Shown here in pieces: positions 18,096 through 28,600 of a stretch of DNA of 64,000 nt. The position numbers and the translations under genes were made by a program. Source of the DNA: Bremerella sp. JC817. Its GTDB lineage: Bacteria > Planctomycetota > Planctomycetia > Pirellulales > Pirellulaceae. The first letter of the stretch is position 1, and the number at the start of each line of letters is the position of its first letter. The DNA is taken from positions 1 to 64,000 of the forward strand of contig NZ_JBFEFG010000266.1 of NCBI RefSeq assembly GCF_040718835.1. Direction: 5' to 3'. The notes beneath the pieces were generated by a model, which had not been told where the DNA came from, did no database searches, and saw nothing but the letters and a program-made list of their open reading frames with translations.

Positions 18096-18980
18096 ATGCC
18101 TTGGATTGTCTCCCATTCGCTTCGCACTTTAGGTCTTCTTTGCACGCTGATCCCACTGGTCAACGCGCAAGCGGCAGAGATCGAAGTCGCGGCCACGCTG
18201 CTTAAGATCATCGAATCGGTCGAGATCCCTGCGCAGCAGTCAGGCGTCTTGAAGTCGGTCACCGCTCAGGAAGGTTCGATCGTCGATCGCGGCCAGGTGA
18301 TCGCCAAGATCGACGACGACGAGAAGCGGATGGAAGTCGAGAAGGCACGCGTTGATTTCGATATCGCGAAACGCGAATCCGAGAACGACGTCAACATCCG
18401 TTTCGCCCGTAAGAGCCTGGAAGTCGCATCGGCGGAGCTTTCACGTTCGGAAGAAGCACTCGCGATCGCGGAAAAAAGCGTTTCGCAAACCGAGATGGAT
18501 CGCTTGCGGCTGGTGGTCGAGAAGAGTCGACTGGAGATTGAACAGTCGGAAGAGAAGATCGCCATCGCCAAGCTGACCGCGCAGCTGCGTGATGCTGAAA
18601 TGCGAATCGTGCAGACTCAGCTGGAAAAGCACGCAATTGTCTCACCGATCGAGGGCATGGTGGTTGCCGTGTTTCGCCGCGAGGGAGAATGGGTGCAGAC
18701 CAGTGACTCGGTTGTGAAGGTCGTGCGGATCGATCGATTGCGGGCCGAGGGTTTTATTCGCAACGAAGAGGCGATGATCGATCTGATCGGAACTCCGGCG
18801 ACGGTGCGTGTCGAGATCCCGAATCAAGAGCCAATCGAAGTCACCGGGAAGGTCACCTTCGTCGATCCCGAAGTCGACCCGGTCAATGGTCAGGTACGCG
18901 TGTGGGTCGATCTCGACAACAAAGATCTGAAGCTCCGTCCAGGCCTGCGGGCCTCGATGACGATTCAATCGAAGTCTTAA
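18096..18980 (+). CDS. Periplasmic HlyD/RND-type adaptor protein
   Basis: A 294-residue secreted adaptor. A signal peptide covers roughly residues 1-27, with likely cleavage after A-Q-A. Lipoyl half-motifs are 'PAQQSGVLKSVTAQEGSIVD' near residue 47 and 'HAIVSPIEGMVVAVFRREGE' near 182. They flank a long helical hairpin (about 75-175) rich in Glu, Lys and Ala. The C-terminal beta-barrel ends 'KLRPGLRASMTIQ'. Such proteins link an inner-membrane exporter to a TolC-type channel. It begins 33 bases after the GAF-HlyD gene and ends 19 bases before the M50 gene, so the three are an operon. Confidence 0.9.
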   Translation: MPWIVSHSLRTLGLLCTLIPLVNAQAAEIEVAATLLKIIESVEIPAQQSGVLKSVTAQEGSIVDRGQVIAKIDDDEKRMEVEKARVDFDIAKRESENDVNIRFARKSLEVASAELSRSEEALAIAEKSVSQTEMDRLRLVVEKSRLEIEQSEEKIAIAKLTAQLRDAEMRIVQTQLEKHAIVSPIEGMVVAVFRREGEWVQTSDSVVKVVRIDRLRAEGFIRNEEAMIDLIGTPATVRVEIPNQEPIEVTGKVTFVDPEVDPVNGQVRVWVDLDNKDLKLRPGLRASMTIQSKS

Positions 18981-18999
18981 ACCGCGAGGTGCATAACGC

Positions 19000-21213
19000 G
19001 TGTCGACCGCCGTCGCATCCGAGTTCTCGCTTCGCCAGGGAGTCCGCATCCGGCCCGACCTGGTCTTTGCGCGACGCCTTGAAGCAGACGGCGAAACCTG
19101 GATTGTGAAAGATCCGGTCACGCTGCGTTACTTTCATTTCGGTTCGGCCGAAGTGTTTGTTATGCGACACTTGGATGGACATTCGACTCCTGCGGAGATC
19201 CAATCGCTCTACGAAGAACAGTTCGCTCCACGTCGGATCTCGACGCAAGAGATCGTGGGGTTCTGCCATAGTCTGCATCAACGTGGCCTGTTGATCGCCT
19301 CTGCAGAGAACCAGGCAGATACCTTGCTGCAGCGTAAGAAGAAGCAGGCCTGGTTCGAGCTGGCTTCGCTGCCGCTGCAAGTCCTTTCCATTCGCTTGCC
19401 GGGCATCGATCCCGAGTCTTGGCTAAAGGCCACGAGCGGAGCCGTGAGCTGGCTGTTTCACAAGACGACCGTAACGATCGTCTTGATGTTCGCAAGTCTG
19501 GCACTGCTGCTAGGGCTGTTGAACTGGGAGGCGGTGACGGCGAAGCTTCCTAGCGAGTCGGCTTTCTTTCGGGGCGAGAATCTGGTGCTGTTGCTGGTCA
19601 CCTTTGCCTTGGTGAAAGTGCTGCACGAACTGGGGCATGCCTATTGTTGCAAAGCGATGGGGGGCGAATGCCATCAGATCGGTGTGCTGCTGATGGTTTT
19701 CACGCCGGCGATGTACTGCGATGTCTCCGACGCGTGGCTCTTTCCGCGGCGCTGGCCACGCATCATGGTCTCGGCCGCAGGGATGTATGTGGAAGTCATT
19801 CTTGCGACGATGGCTTTTACGCTGTGGTACTTTGCCAACCCTGGGCCGATCCGCGATTGGCTGTTGAATATCGTGTTCGTGTGCGGCGTGAGCACGGTCG
19901 TCGTGAACGCGAACCCGCTGCTGCGCTACGATGGCTACTACATTCTTTCTGACTGGTGGAATCTGCCGAACCTCGGTAGCCGGGCCAGCGAAGCGTTGTG
20001 GACGCCGGTTCGCAATTGGTTCTTTCGGCACCCGGTGGTGGCTCCGCCAGAGCCTCAAGCAGGCTTGCTGCGGACGTACGCGATCTTGGCGATCGTGTAT
20101 CGAACGCTGGTCTTTGGTTTCATTCTGTGGTTTCTATACCAGGCCTGTCGGCAGAACGACCTTTTGTCGCTGTGGTACGTGGTGGTAGGCTTGTTCGCCG
20201 TCGGGCTTTTGCTGAAGCCGACGATGCGGTTGGGGCAATGGATCGGACGTCCGAAGGGAAGGGGAGATGCGATGAATCGAGCACGTGTCATCGGTGCGAC
20301 GGTGGTGCTGATGCTGATCGTGGCTGGCTTGGGAATGATTCCGATTCCGTCGCGGGTACATGTTCCGGCAATCGCCGAGATCGATTCCGATCACCGCGTT
20401 TACGCCCAGGTCGATGGCCGCGTGGTCGAAGCCGTTGCCCCGCAGTCGCACGTTCAGCAAGGCGACGTACTGGCCGTGCTGGTGAATGAAGATCTGGCCG
20501 ATCAGCAGCTTGTCGTGGAAGGAGAGATCGAACTCCAGCGACAACATTTAGAGAGCCTCAAGCTTCGCTCGAACAATAGTCCCGAGGCTGCCGCTCAGAT
20601 TCCAACAGCCGAAGCGGCACTCAACGATCTGCAGAAACGCCGCGAAGTGATCCTGCGCGAGCAAGGCAATCTTTCCGTGAAAGCCCCAGTCGACGGCGTG
20701 GTGATCGCACCTCCGTACAAGATCGAACGAGGGAGTTCCGATCGCTTTCTTTCGCACTGGACCGGCAGTCCGCTCGACCCGGCGAATCGTGGTTGCCTGC
20801 TCGAACGAGGCGAGCTGCTCTGCTTGATCGGTGATGCCGAAGCGGTTCAAGCTCGGCTGTTGATACATCAGGATCAGATCGAATTGATTCGCGAAGGCGA
20901 TCCTGTTTCGATCTTGTTCGATGGAACTTCAACCCACAGTCTCAGCGGAAAGCTAAGCGAGATCTCGACCGATCAATCGACCGAGGTGCCACGCAATTTA
21001 AGCTCGCAAGAGTCGCTTGGGGTTCGTCGTCGTGATGATGGTTCGTTGGCGCTGGAACGTGGAGCTTTCTCGGCGACAGTCACGCTGGACGAACACGCCG
21101 GGCAGAAAGTCTTGCCAGGAACGACCGGCAATGCGGTGATTGTGGGCCGGCCACAAACGGTTTGGCAGATCGTGGCCCGGTTCTTCCAGTTGAACTTCCG
21201 CTTCTTCTCTTAA
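19000..21213 (+). CDS. Membrane protein with PqqD-like, M50 (site-2-protease-type) and HlyD regions
   Basis: A 737-residue multi-domain protein starting at GTG 19000. Residues 10-100 resemble PqqD/RRE-like winged helices ('FHFGSAEVFVMRHLDGHST'). A multi-span M50 domain covers about 150-420, with the zinc motif HELGH at 209-213 and the third-ligand region 'NPLLRYDGYY' starting at Asn305. A membrane segment near 430-450 precedes a C-terminal HlyD-like part with 'VHVPAIAEIDSDHRVYAQVD' and 'LSVKAPVDGVVIAPPY'. Both metal-site motifs are intact, so peptidase activity is possible. Known relatives occur in peptide-export and bacteriocin clusters. Its stop overlaps the stop of the convergent gene (shared TTAA at 21210-21213). 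Confidence 0.88.
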   Translation: MSTAVASEFSLRQGVRIRPDLVFARRLEADGETWIVKDPVTLRYFHFGSAEVFVMRHLDGHSTPAEIQSLYEEQFAPRRISTQEIVGFCHSLHQRGLLIASAENQADTLLQRKKKQAWFELASLPLQVLSIRLPGIDPESWLKATSGAVSWLFHKTTVTIVLMFASLALLLGLLNWEAVTAKLPSESAFFRGENLVLLLVTFALVKVLHELGHAYCCKAMGGECHQIGVLLMVFTPAMYCDVSDAWLFPRRWPRIMVSAAGMYVEVILATMAFTLWYFANPGPIRDWLLNIVFVCGVSTVVVNANPLLRYDGYYILSDWWNLPNLGSRASEALWTPVRNWFFRHPVVAPPEPQAGLLRTYAILAIVYRTLVFGFILWFLYQACRQNDLLSLWYVVVGLFAVGLLLKPTMRLGQWIGRPKGRGDAMNRARVIGATVVLMLIVAGLGMIPIPSRVHVPAIAEIDSDHRVYAQVDGRVVEAVAPQSHVQQGDVLAVLVNEDLADQQLVVEGEIELQRQHLESLKLRSNNSPEAAAQIPTAEAALNDLQKRREVILREQGNLSVKAPVDGVVIAPPYKIERGSSDRFLSHWTGSPLDPANRGCLLERGELLCLIGDAEAVQARLLIHQDQIELIREGDPVSILFDGTSTHSLSGKLSEISTDQSTEVPRNLSSQESLGVRRRDDGSLALERGAFSATVTLDEHAGQKVLPGTTGNAVIVGRPQTVWQIVARFFQLNFRFFS

Positions 21214-22151
21214 GGGAAGGCGGCGCCGATGCCGGAATAGGCGGCTCCGGTATAGATCACACCTTTCCAGGTGAATGGCGTGGTATGAACGTCGTGCGGA
21301 TTGCAGTCACCAGGGCGGTAATGCCCCAACGTGTAGATGCGTTCGCACGGATGGTAGGCACCCATCTTGTACGGCAACGTCAGCGTATTGGCAAAGAAGT
21401 GCGCGGTCGAGTAGACCGGCTGCAGATGCATGTGCTGATTGCCGTATCGCTCCAGGTTGACTTCTTCAAAGTAGAGCGGGCGATGATACAGCCCTGGGGC
21501 TTCCCACATCGCAACCATCGGATACCAGTCGTGGTGATAGCCGTAAGGGAAGTCTTCCGTTGGCTCTTCGGAAAAGATCTTGGCCGCGATGTTGGTTGGC
21601 GGCGTGACTTCCTTACCGTCGATGTCGTAGTCGTAGGTCCGACCGATTCCGAAGTCTTGAGCTGGCTTGCCATCGTAAAGGATCTCGCGATCTTCAGGCG
21701 TCAGACTTTTGAAGAAGCTTTCAGGCTTGTTCGATAGTCGTCCGCGATCATTGGCAATCGCTTGAAGCGACGCTGGCAGCGGAGGCGAGATGTTCTCAGG
21801 CGTGGCACCGGCGGCGGTGGCCGGCTTCGGCATGGCCTGAATCGTGATCTGAGCCGGAGGGCTCGGAGGCGTCGACGCGGCTTCCGATGGTGGCTGAAGC
21901 AAGGTCAGCGCGGTTGGCTGAATCACCGGCTGCAGGCCGGAAGTTTCTTCGCCCGATGCCATCCGAATGTGGCCCGGTGTGGGCTGCGCGGCGGAGCGGG
22001 AAGGGGAGACAGGCTGAATCCGCAGGCGAGCTTGCCCGGCCGGTTCGGCTGCCAGGACCGAGTTCAGCAGACACACCGTCGCCAGCAAGACCAGGCAGGC
22101 CCGGCCGAGGGTGTGGAATCCAAGTTTTTGAATCTGCAGAACACTCGGCAT
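21210..22151 (-). CDS. Secreted protein of unknown function, planctomycete-type
   Basis: A 313-residue protein. The ATG at 22151 is chosen over a further-upstream start because AGAGGA lies about 10 bases before it and it begins directly at a signal peptide ('LGRACLVLLATVCLLNSVLA', residues about 14-33). A low-complexity Pro/Ala/Ser/Gln region (about 35-140) follows. A compact C-terminal half is rich in Tyr, His, Pro and Trp: 'GYHHDWYPMVAMWEAPGLYH', 'PLYFEEVNLERYGNQH', 'HPCERIYTLGHYRPGDCNPH'. I do not recognise a named family. It is probably periplasmic or surface-exposed. It converges on the M50 gene with overlapping stops and diverges from the giant LEPR protein. Confidence 0.8.
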   Translation of the reverse strand: MPSVLQIQKLGFHTLGRACLVLLATVCLLNSVLAAEPAGQARLRIQPVSPSRSAAQPTPGHIRMASGEETSGLQPVIQPTALTLLQPPSEAASTPPSPPAQITIQAMPKPATAAGATPENISPPLPASLQAIANDRGRLSNKPESFFKSLTPEDREILYDGKPAQDFGIGRTYDYDIDGKEVTPPTNIAAKIFSEEPTEDFPYGYHHDWYPMVAMWEAPGLYHRPLYFEEVNLERYGNQHMHLQPVYSTAHFFANTLTLPYKMGAYHPCERIYTLGHYRPGDCNPHDVHTTPFTWKGVIYTGAAYSGIGAAFP

Positions 22152-22602
22152 TGCGAGGAATCCTCTTCCAGACGCGGCACGCGAAGAAGCCCCTTTCCGG
22201 GCATCGTCTCGTTTCCAAGCAGAAACGGGGTTATTGGTTCTTTCGACCCGGCATGACCCTCCCCCATACAATTATGGGGAGAAAAGATAGGGACTACCTA
22301 TTTTGCCCAGATTGTTGTTTAATGGGTGTGTTGAAGGTCCATCGGGCGGGTGGTGTCTTAGGGGGCAGCGAACACCACAAATGCTGAAAACAGAAGGATT
22401 AAGGCGTCTTCCCTAAATTCCCAGGAACTTCGTTGACACAGTCTCAGAGCGTGACTTGAATGAAATTCTACGGGGAATTCGTTAGTTTGGGGAATTTGGC
22501 GCAAATTGAGTGATTTGCGGCACACGGGCGCGCTGCATTCTTCTGTTCTTTTCCCTCCCGCGGATTTCACTCCTCTCCTTTCCGCCTGTCGAGCTGCGAC
22601 GA
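22152..22602. other. Divergent intergenic region, 451 bp
   Basis: This lies between the secreted unknown protein (minus) and the giant LEPR protein (plus). It contains a perfect 7-bp inverted repeat (22262-22279). I found no convincing promoter hexamers or gene. An in-frame extension of the giant gene to 22510 falls here but is unlikely to be translated. Confidence 0.55.
22262..22279. repeat. Perfect inverted repeat upstream of the secreted unknown gene
   Basis: CCCCATA and TATGGGG are separated by CAAT, about 110 bases upstream of the start at 22151. It has no T-tract. It could be an operator or a 5'-leader hairpin. Confidence 0.35.
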
Positions 22603-25600
22603 ATGAAAAAGAAGAGTTTCTGGAAGCGAATCTTCGGAGAAGCTGCCCAGGACAAACGACCTCAGCAAGCCTTCCAGGACCAATTCGATACGAAGCTCCG
22701 CTTCCGCGAATTGGAACCTCGCGTGGTGCTGGCTGCGGCTACGCTCGATATGGCGGGCAATCTGAACGTCACAATCGATGACGGCGACATGGTGACGATC
22801 GGCCGCGACGGGTCTGGCAACCTCACCATCTCAGGGATTAACTCGCTCAACATCAACGGCGTGGTCACCGCGCCATCGGCTGGCGACACCACGACGTTCG
22901 CTTTAACCTCCTTCCAATCGGTTTCGTTTGACGCAGGCCTCGATGCGGCCAGCCTCTCGCAATTGATCTTCGCAGACAGTCTGGGCGATCTGAGCAACTC
23001 GTTCTCGACCGGGGATGTTTCGGTGAGCGGGATCGATCAGGTCGATCTGGGCAAGAGCATGGACCCGGTGACGATCGGCGGCGACCTGTTGCTGTCGAAC
23101 GCCGGCAACATGGACAACAGCACCATCGGGCTCGGCGGCAGTACCGTGCTCGAAGGTAACAACCTGGTGCTGGACGAAATCACCGGCGATTTGGACGTCG
23201 ACTTGAACGACGCCCCCCACGACTTCAGCACCATCATCGGCACCGGTTCGGACGTCGCCTATCAAGATGCCAACGACATCGATGTCGGCGGTCTTACCGT
23301 CGACTCGTTAGAGCTTTCCGCAGGTGGATCGATTCAACAATTGGTCGGTGGCATCGCTGTTGCTGGCGATACTAAGCTGACCGCCGGCACCGATATCACG
23401 CTCGACCAGGCAGGCAACAACTGGACCGGCAAGGTTGAAGCCGAGGGGCAGAATGTCACGCTCGTCTCGCATACCGGATCGATCGTCTTGGGCGAAGTGA
23501 CCGCTTCGCAGTTGGAAGTCACGGCCAACGGTTCGATTTCCCAGGTCAACACGGGCGAAGCGATCTCGGTCAGCGGGGCGACCAAGCTGACGTTGACCGG
23601 GGCTGGTGATATCGATCTGCGCTACGGTACGAATCAGTTCACCGGCGGTATGATCGTCGATGGATCGGCGTTGCTAGACAGCTTTTACCTGCGTGACGAT
23701 AACGCCACGGCTGCCATTCCTGGCTCGACGGTCCCCGGCGAATTTGAAGCCCGCCTTGCTTCGGGTGGAATGACGAACGTTTCGCTGCTCTTTGAGAACG
23801 CTCCGTCGTTGGATCTGCCGGAGATCAAACTGGCGGGCAATTTGAACGTCAGCATTGGTGGCGATCTGACGCAGTCGGGCAAGCTTGATATTGACGGCAC
23901 GACCAGCATTCGCGTCGCCGATACCGGCAACGTAACGCTGCTCGATGGCAACAACGAATTCACCGGCGCGATCTCGGTCCAAGGGCTCACCGGCAGCGAT
24001 CGAGCCGGCACCGTTCAAATCTTGGGTGGTGTGGGCGATCTGACCCTCGGCAAGATTTACGCCAGTCAGTTGAACGTGACCTCTGCCGCCAAGATCGAGC
24101 AGACGACCGATGGGATCGATGTCTCGAACTCTAGCGTGTTTCAAGCGGGAACGAATCAAGACATCGTGCTCGATGGCCCGAACGTGTTCGGCGATGCGGT
24201 CTCGGCCCATGCCGGCGTCGACCCGGCTGGTATCGTCGAGATCAATGTCGCGAGCGGCGATCTGACGCTGGGTGCGATCAATGCGATGCAGTTGGATGTG
24301 ACCGGCGCCGCGGCGATCGATCAGACGAGTGATGGGATTACGGTCTCCGGGGCAGCAACCCTGACGACGACCGGTTCGATCACGCTCGATCAGTTCAGCA
24401 ATAACTTCCAGAATCAAGTGAACCTGACGGGGACCACCGTAACGCTGTTCAACGGCGGCGCGATCACGCTGGGCAATGTTTCCGCCAGCGATCTAGAGGT
24501 CGAAGCCCAGACCGGCGACATTGCTCAGGCCCCTGGGACGTCGCTCTTGGTCACGGGGACCACTCAGGTCGCCGTCGCCGACACCTTCAATCTGCTGCTG
24601 AACGAAGCTGGAAACGACTTTGGCGGGGCGGTCTCGGTCGAAAGTGCCGGAACGCCAGGCACCGTTTCGATTCGTGATGCGAACGCTTTGCTGCTGGGCG
24701 CGATCGAAGCCGACATCTTCAGTGCCCTGGCCGGAACCAGCATCTCGCAGCAGGCAGGCACGGCGATTCAAGCCGATACTTCCGTCACGCTCGAGGCAAC
24801 GACCAGCGGCATTACGCTGGGCGAGATCACGACCGGAACGTTGATCGCAACGACGAATGCCGGCAATATCGACGCCTCGGCCACGGCACCCGTCACCGCC
24901 ACTACGCTGGTCCAACTGAATACCACTTCCGGCACGATCTCGCTAGGCAATCTGCAAACGCTTGATCTCGTGATCAACTCCGGTAGTGGAGGAGGCGGCA
25001 TCAGCCAGATCGCTGCGACGACGCTCGATGTGAACGGGACGACAGTCATCACGATCGGTGGAAATTTGCCGGTCACGCTGTTCAACGATGGCAACGACTT
25101 CACCGGTGCCGTTTCGATCCTCGGCAACGGCGTGGCGGATATCGCTGGGACGGTGATGCTGAAGGATGACAACGCGATCGTTCTCGGCGATGTCGAAGCA
25201 GGGATCCTAATCGCGGAAGCGACCGGCAACATCGGACAGGCTTCAGGCACAAGCTTGCAGGTCAACGACACGATCTCGCTGACGACCGATGCGGCGATTG
25301 AACTGGGCAATGTTACTACCAATACCTTGAAGTTGACGGCGACCGGCGGGGTGACCCAGGCCGCCATGACTTCGATCGATATCTCCGGAATCACCTCGGT
25401 TGTCGTGGGGGCCGGTGCCCAAGTTGATCTTTCCGCGACGAATAACAAACTGGCGGAAATTAGTGTCGCAGGGAGTGGCGGAACGGCGGCTGGTCAGGTC
25501 GATATCGTCGATAGCGATGGCGACCTGCAACTGAATCAAATGGTGGTCGACAAGTTGACCGTTTCGACGGTTGGCAGTCTTTCGCAGATGGCGGCGACCT

Positions 25601-28600
25601 CGATCGATGCCACGGCGACGGTCGATAGCTTTGTCGATCTGACCGCAGGCGGAACGATCTCGCTGCGAGGCATCACCACGCCGATGTTGTCACTCGATGG
25701 CGGCGGCAGCGTGACCCAGGCCTCGGGCGAACTGGTTGTCAGTGGCATGACTACCGTGGTGGTCGCGACGGGCGCGAATGTTGATCTGTCAGCCGCGGCG
25801 AACGAGTTCGGTTCGATCGGTGTTGAAGGGACCGGTAGCACGGCCGCTGGACAAGTCGACATCGTCGATAGCACCGGCGATTTGCAACTTAAAGACTTCA
25901 TTGTCGACAAACTGACGGTTAGCACGACCGGCAATCTTGATCAGGCCGACATGAGCTCGATCGACGCGACGGCTTCCCTGGGCAGCTTTGTCGATCTGAC
26001 GGCCGGGGGCACGATTTCGCTGCGTGGGATCACGACCGAAATGCTCTCGCTGACCGCAGGCGGTACGATCAGTCAGGCCTCCGGCGAACTGATCGTCGCC
26101 GGGATGACAACCGTTGAAGTCGCCACCGGCGCGAATGTCGATCTTTCCGCTGGAACAAATGAATTCGGTTCGATCGGTGTGACTGGTGCCGGCGGGACGG
26201 CTGCAGGGACCGTCACGATCGTTGATAGCAGTGGCGATCTGGAACTGAAAGATTTCCTCGTCGATAAGCTGACCGCTTCCACGGCTGGCAACCTGACCCA
26301 GATGGCCGCGACGTCGGTCGATGCCACGGCGACGGTGGATAGCTTGGTTGATCTGACCGCAAGCGGAACGATTTCGCTGCGAGGCATCACGTCGGCTGCT
26401 CTGGCGTTAACGGCAGGTGGCGACATCACCCAGGCCTCCGATCAATTGATTATCACCGGTGCGACGACTGTAGAAATCGCCACCGGGCAGAACGTCGATC
26501 TTTCGGTTGGCTCGAACGAGTTCGGTTCCATCGGAGTGACCGGTGCTGGTGGGACGGCTGCTGGCGAAGTTAAAGTCACCGACAGTAGCGGCGACCTGGA
26601 GTTGCTCGATTTTGTCGTCGACAAATTAACGGTCGAGACGCCTGGGGCTCTGTCGCAAGCTGATCTCACGTCGATCGATGCGACCGCGTCGGCTGGAAGT
26701 CAGGTCGATCTGACCGCCGGACAGACCATCACCCTGCGTGGTTTGGAAACGGTCACGCTTTCACTCACCGCCGGCAACGATATTTCCCAGGCATCCGATG
26801 AACTGAAAGTTCTAGGCACGACGACCGTGCTGGTCGCGACCGGGGCGAACGTCGATCTGTCTTCCGCGACGAACGCGCTGGGAACGATCGGTGTCGAAGG
26901 ATTCGGCGGAACGGCTGCGGGCGAAGTGACGATTGTCGACAGCGACGCCGGCCTGGTGCTGACCGATTTCATCGTCGACAAACTAACCGCATCTGTGACG
27001 GACAGCGGCGGTGCTCTTTCGCAAATGGCCGGCAGCTCGATCGATGCAACGCAATCGGTCGACAGCTTTGTGGAGCTGAACGCGGACGGCACGATCACCC
27101 TCGAAGCGATCACGACGCCAACCTTGACGCTGCGTGCGAACGACACGATAAGTCAAAGCGGCGGTCAATTGGAAGTCACCGGCATCGCGACGATCGAAGT
27201 GGCCGACGGCGTTACGGTGCTGCTCGACAAGACGACGAACAACTTCGGTTTGGTCTCGATCAACAGTGGGCTGGTCGATCGCGCTGGCGTGGTCGACATT
27301 GTCGATGGGATCGATGCGATCGAGCTCCTCGATATTCGTGCCGCCGATTTCTCGGTGACCGCCAACGGCGACATCACTCAGGCCGGCGGAACGGCCCTCG
27401 ATATCTCGACGCAAACAACACTGGCCTTGACCACGAAGGCCACCATCGAACTGCTGAACGTTGGCAACGATATGTCAGCCAATGTGATTCTCGACCTGGG
27501 TGGCAGCGACAACCTGCTCTTCAACTTCGAGATCCGCAACGAAAACGTCGATGTGATCGATACACCGGGCGGTGACTTTGATCTGGTCGCGAAGGCCGGT
27601 ACGATCGGCGACCTGACGTTGGAACTGGTCAACGCGAAGAGTCTGACTCTTTCTGAGATCGACATTACGAATGATCTGCGAGTAGAAATTGCCGGCGACC
27701 TCGATCAGGACGGCGAGATCTCCGTTGCGAACGACGCGACCTTCGATGCGGGTTCGATAACGTTCGCGACGGTGAACAATCTGACGGTGGTCGGTCAGGC
27801 CAACTTCGATGTCGACAACGGCGACTTGCGAGTCGGTGTTTTGCCAACTACGAGCGATTCGTTCTTGCGGGGGCTCGATGCTCCGACGATCGTTAGCTTC
27901 GGATCGCTTCAGTTCCAGGCCGATGGCATGCACGTCACGATCTCGGAAGATGACGCGAATGGTATCTTGCTGGTCGGCGACAGTGTCGCGAAATCGCTGG
28001 TGCTGACGGCGAACAATACGATCGAGAACCAAGCAGGTTCTTCGTTATCGGTGGCTGACCTCACCTCGTTGAAGACCGCGGCCGAGGTGTCGCTGCAAGG
28101 GGACGTCGACCTTCGGATCCTCTATGCCGAAGCCCAGAAGATCACGATTGACGAACAAGCCGACACCAATGGCTTGGCGATCATCGATGGAACCCGAACG
28201 ACCGCTGGCGGATCGATCCATGTGCGGACCGACGGCAGCATCGTGCAGGTCAACGACTTCCGCATTGGCAACCCTGGGGCCTCGAACATCATCGCCCACG
28301 AAGGTCTCTTCATCTCGGAAGGGGGCGCGGTTCTGCTGACGTCGTTGGACGTCGATTGGCTGGCTGCTTCCGCCGAGGGAACCCCGCTGAATGTCACGCC
28401 AGGTTCGTCGCTTGACTTCGCTGCCGCAGGGATCAACGTTTCCGATGGCTTCAATGGTTCGCTGACGACCGATGCGATCGATCCGCTGCTGCCAGACGAG
28501 AACAGCGATACCTACGCGGCGGGCGGCTTGGCCGACAAGTTTGCCGATGGCGTGGGCGAAGATTACTCGCTGGTGCTGGTGAACCGTGGCGATCTGGTGA

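Noticed and set aside
25369..27162. Possible CRISPR array or mobile element suggested by regular repeats
   Set aside because: The repeats are 357 bp, in frame, protein-coding and without spacers, so they are domain repeats of the LEPR giant.
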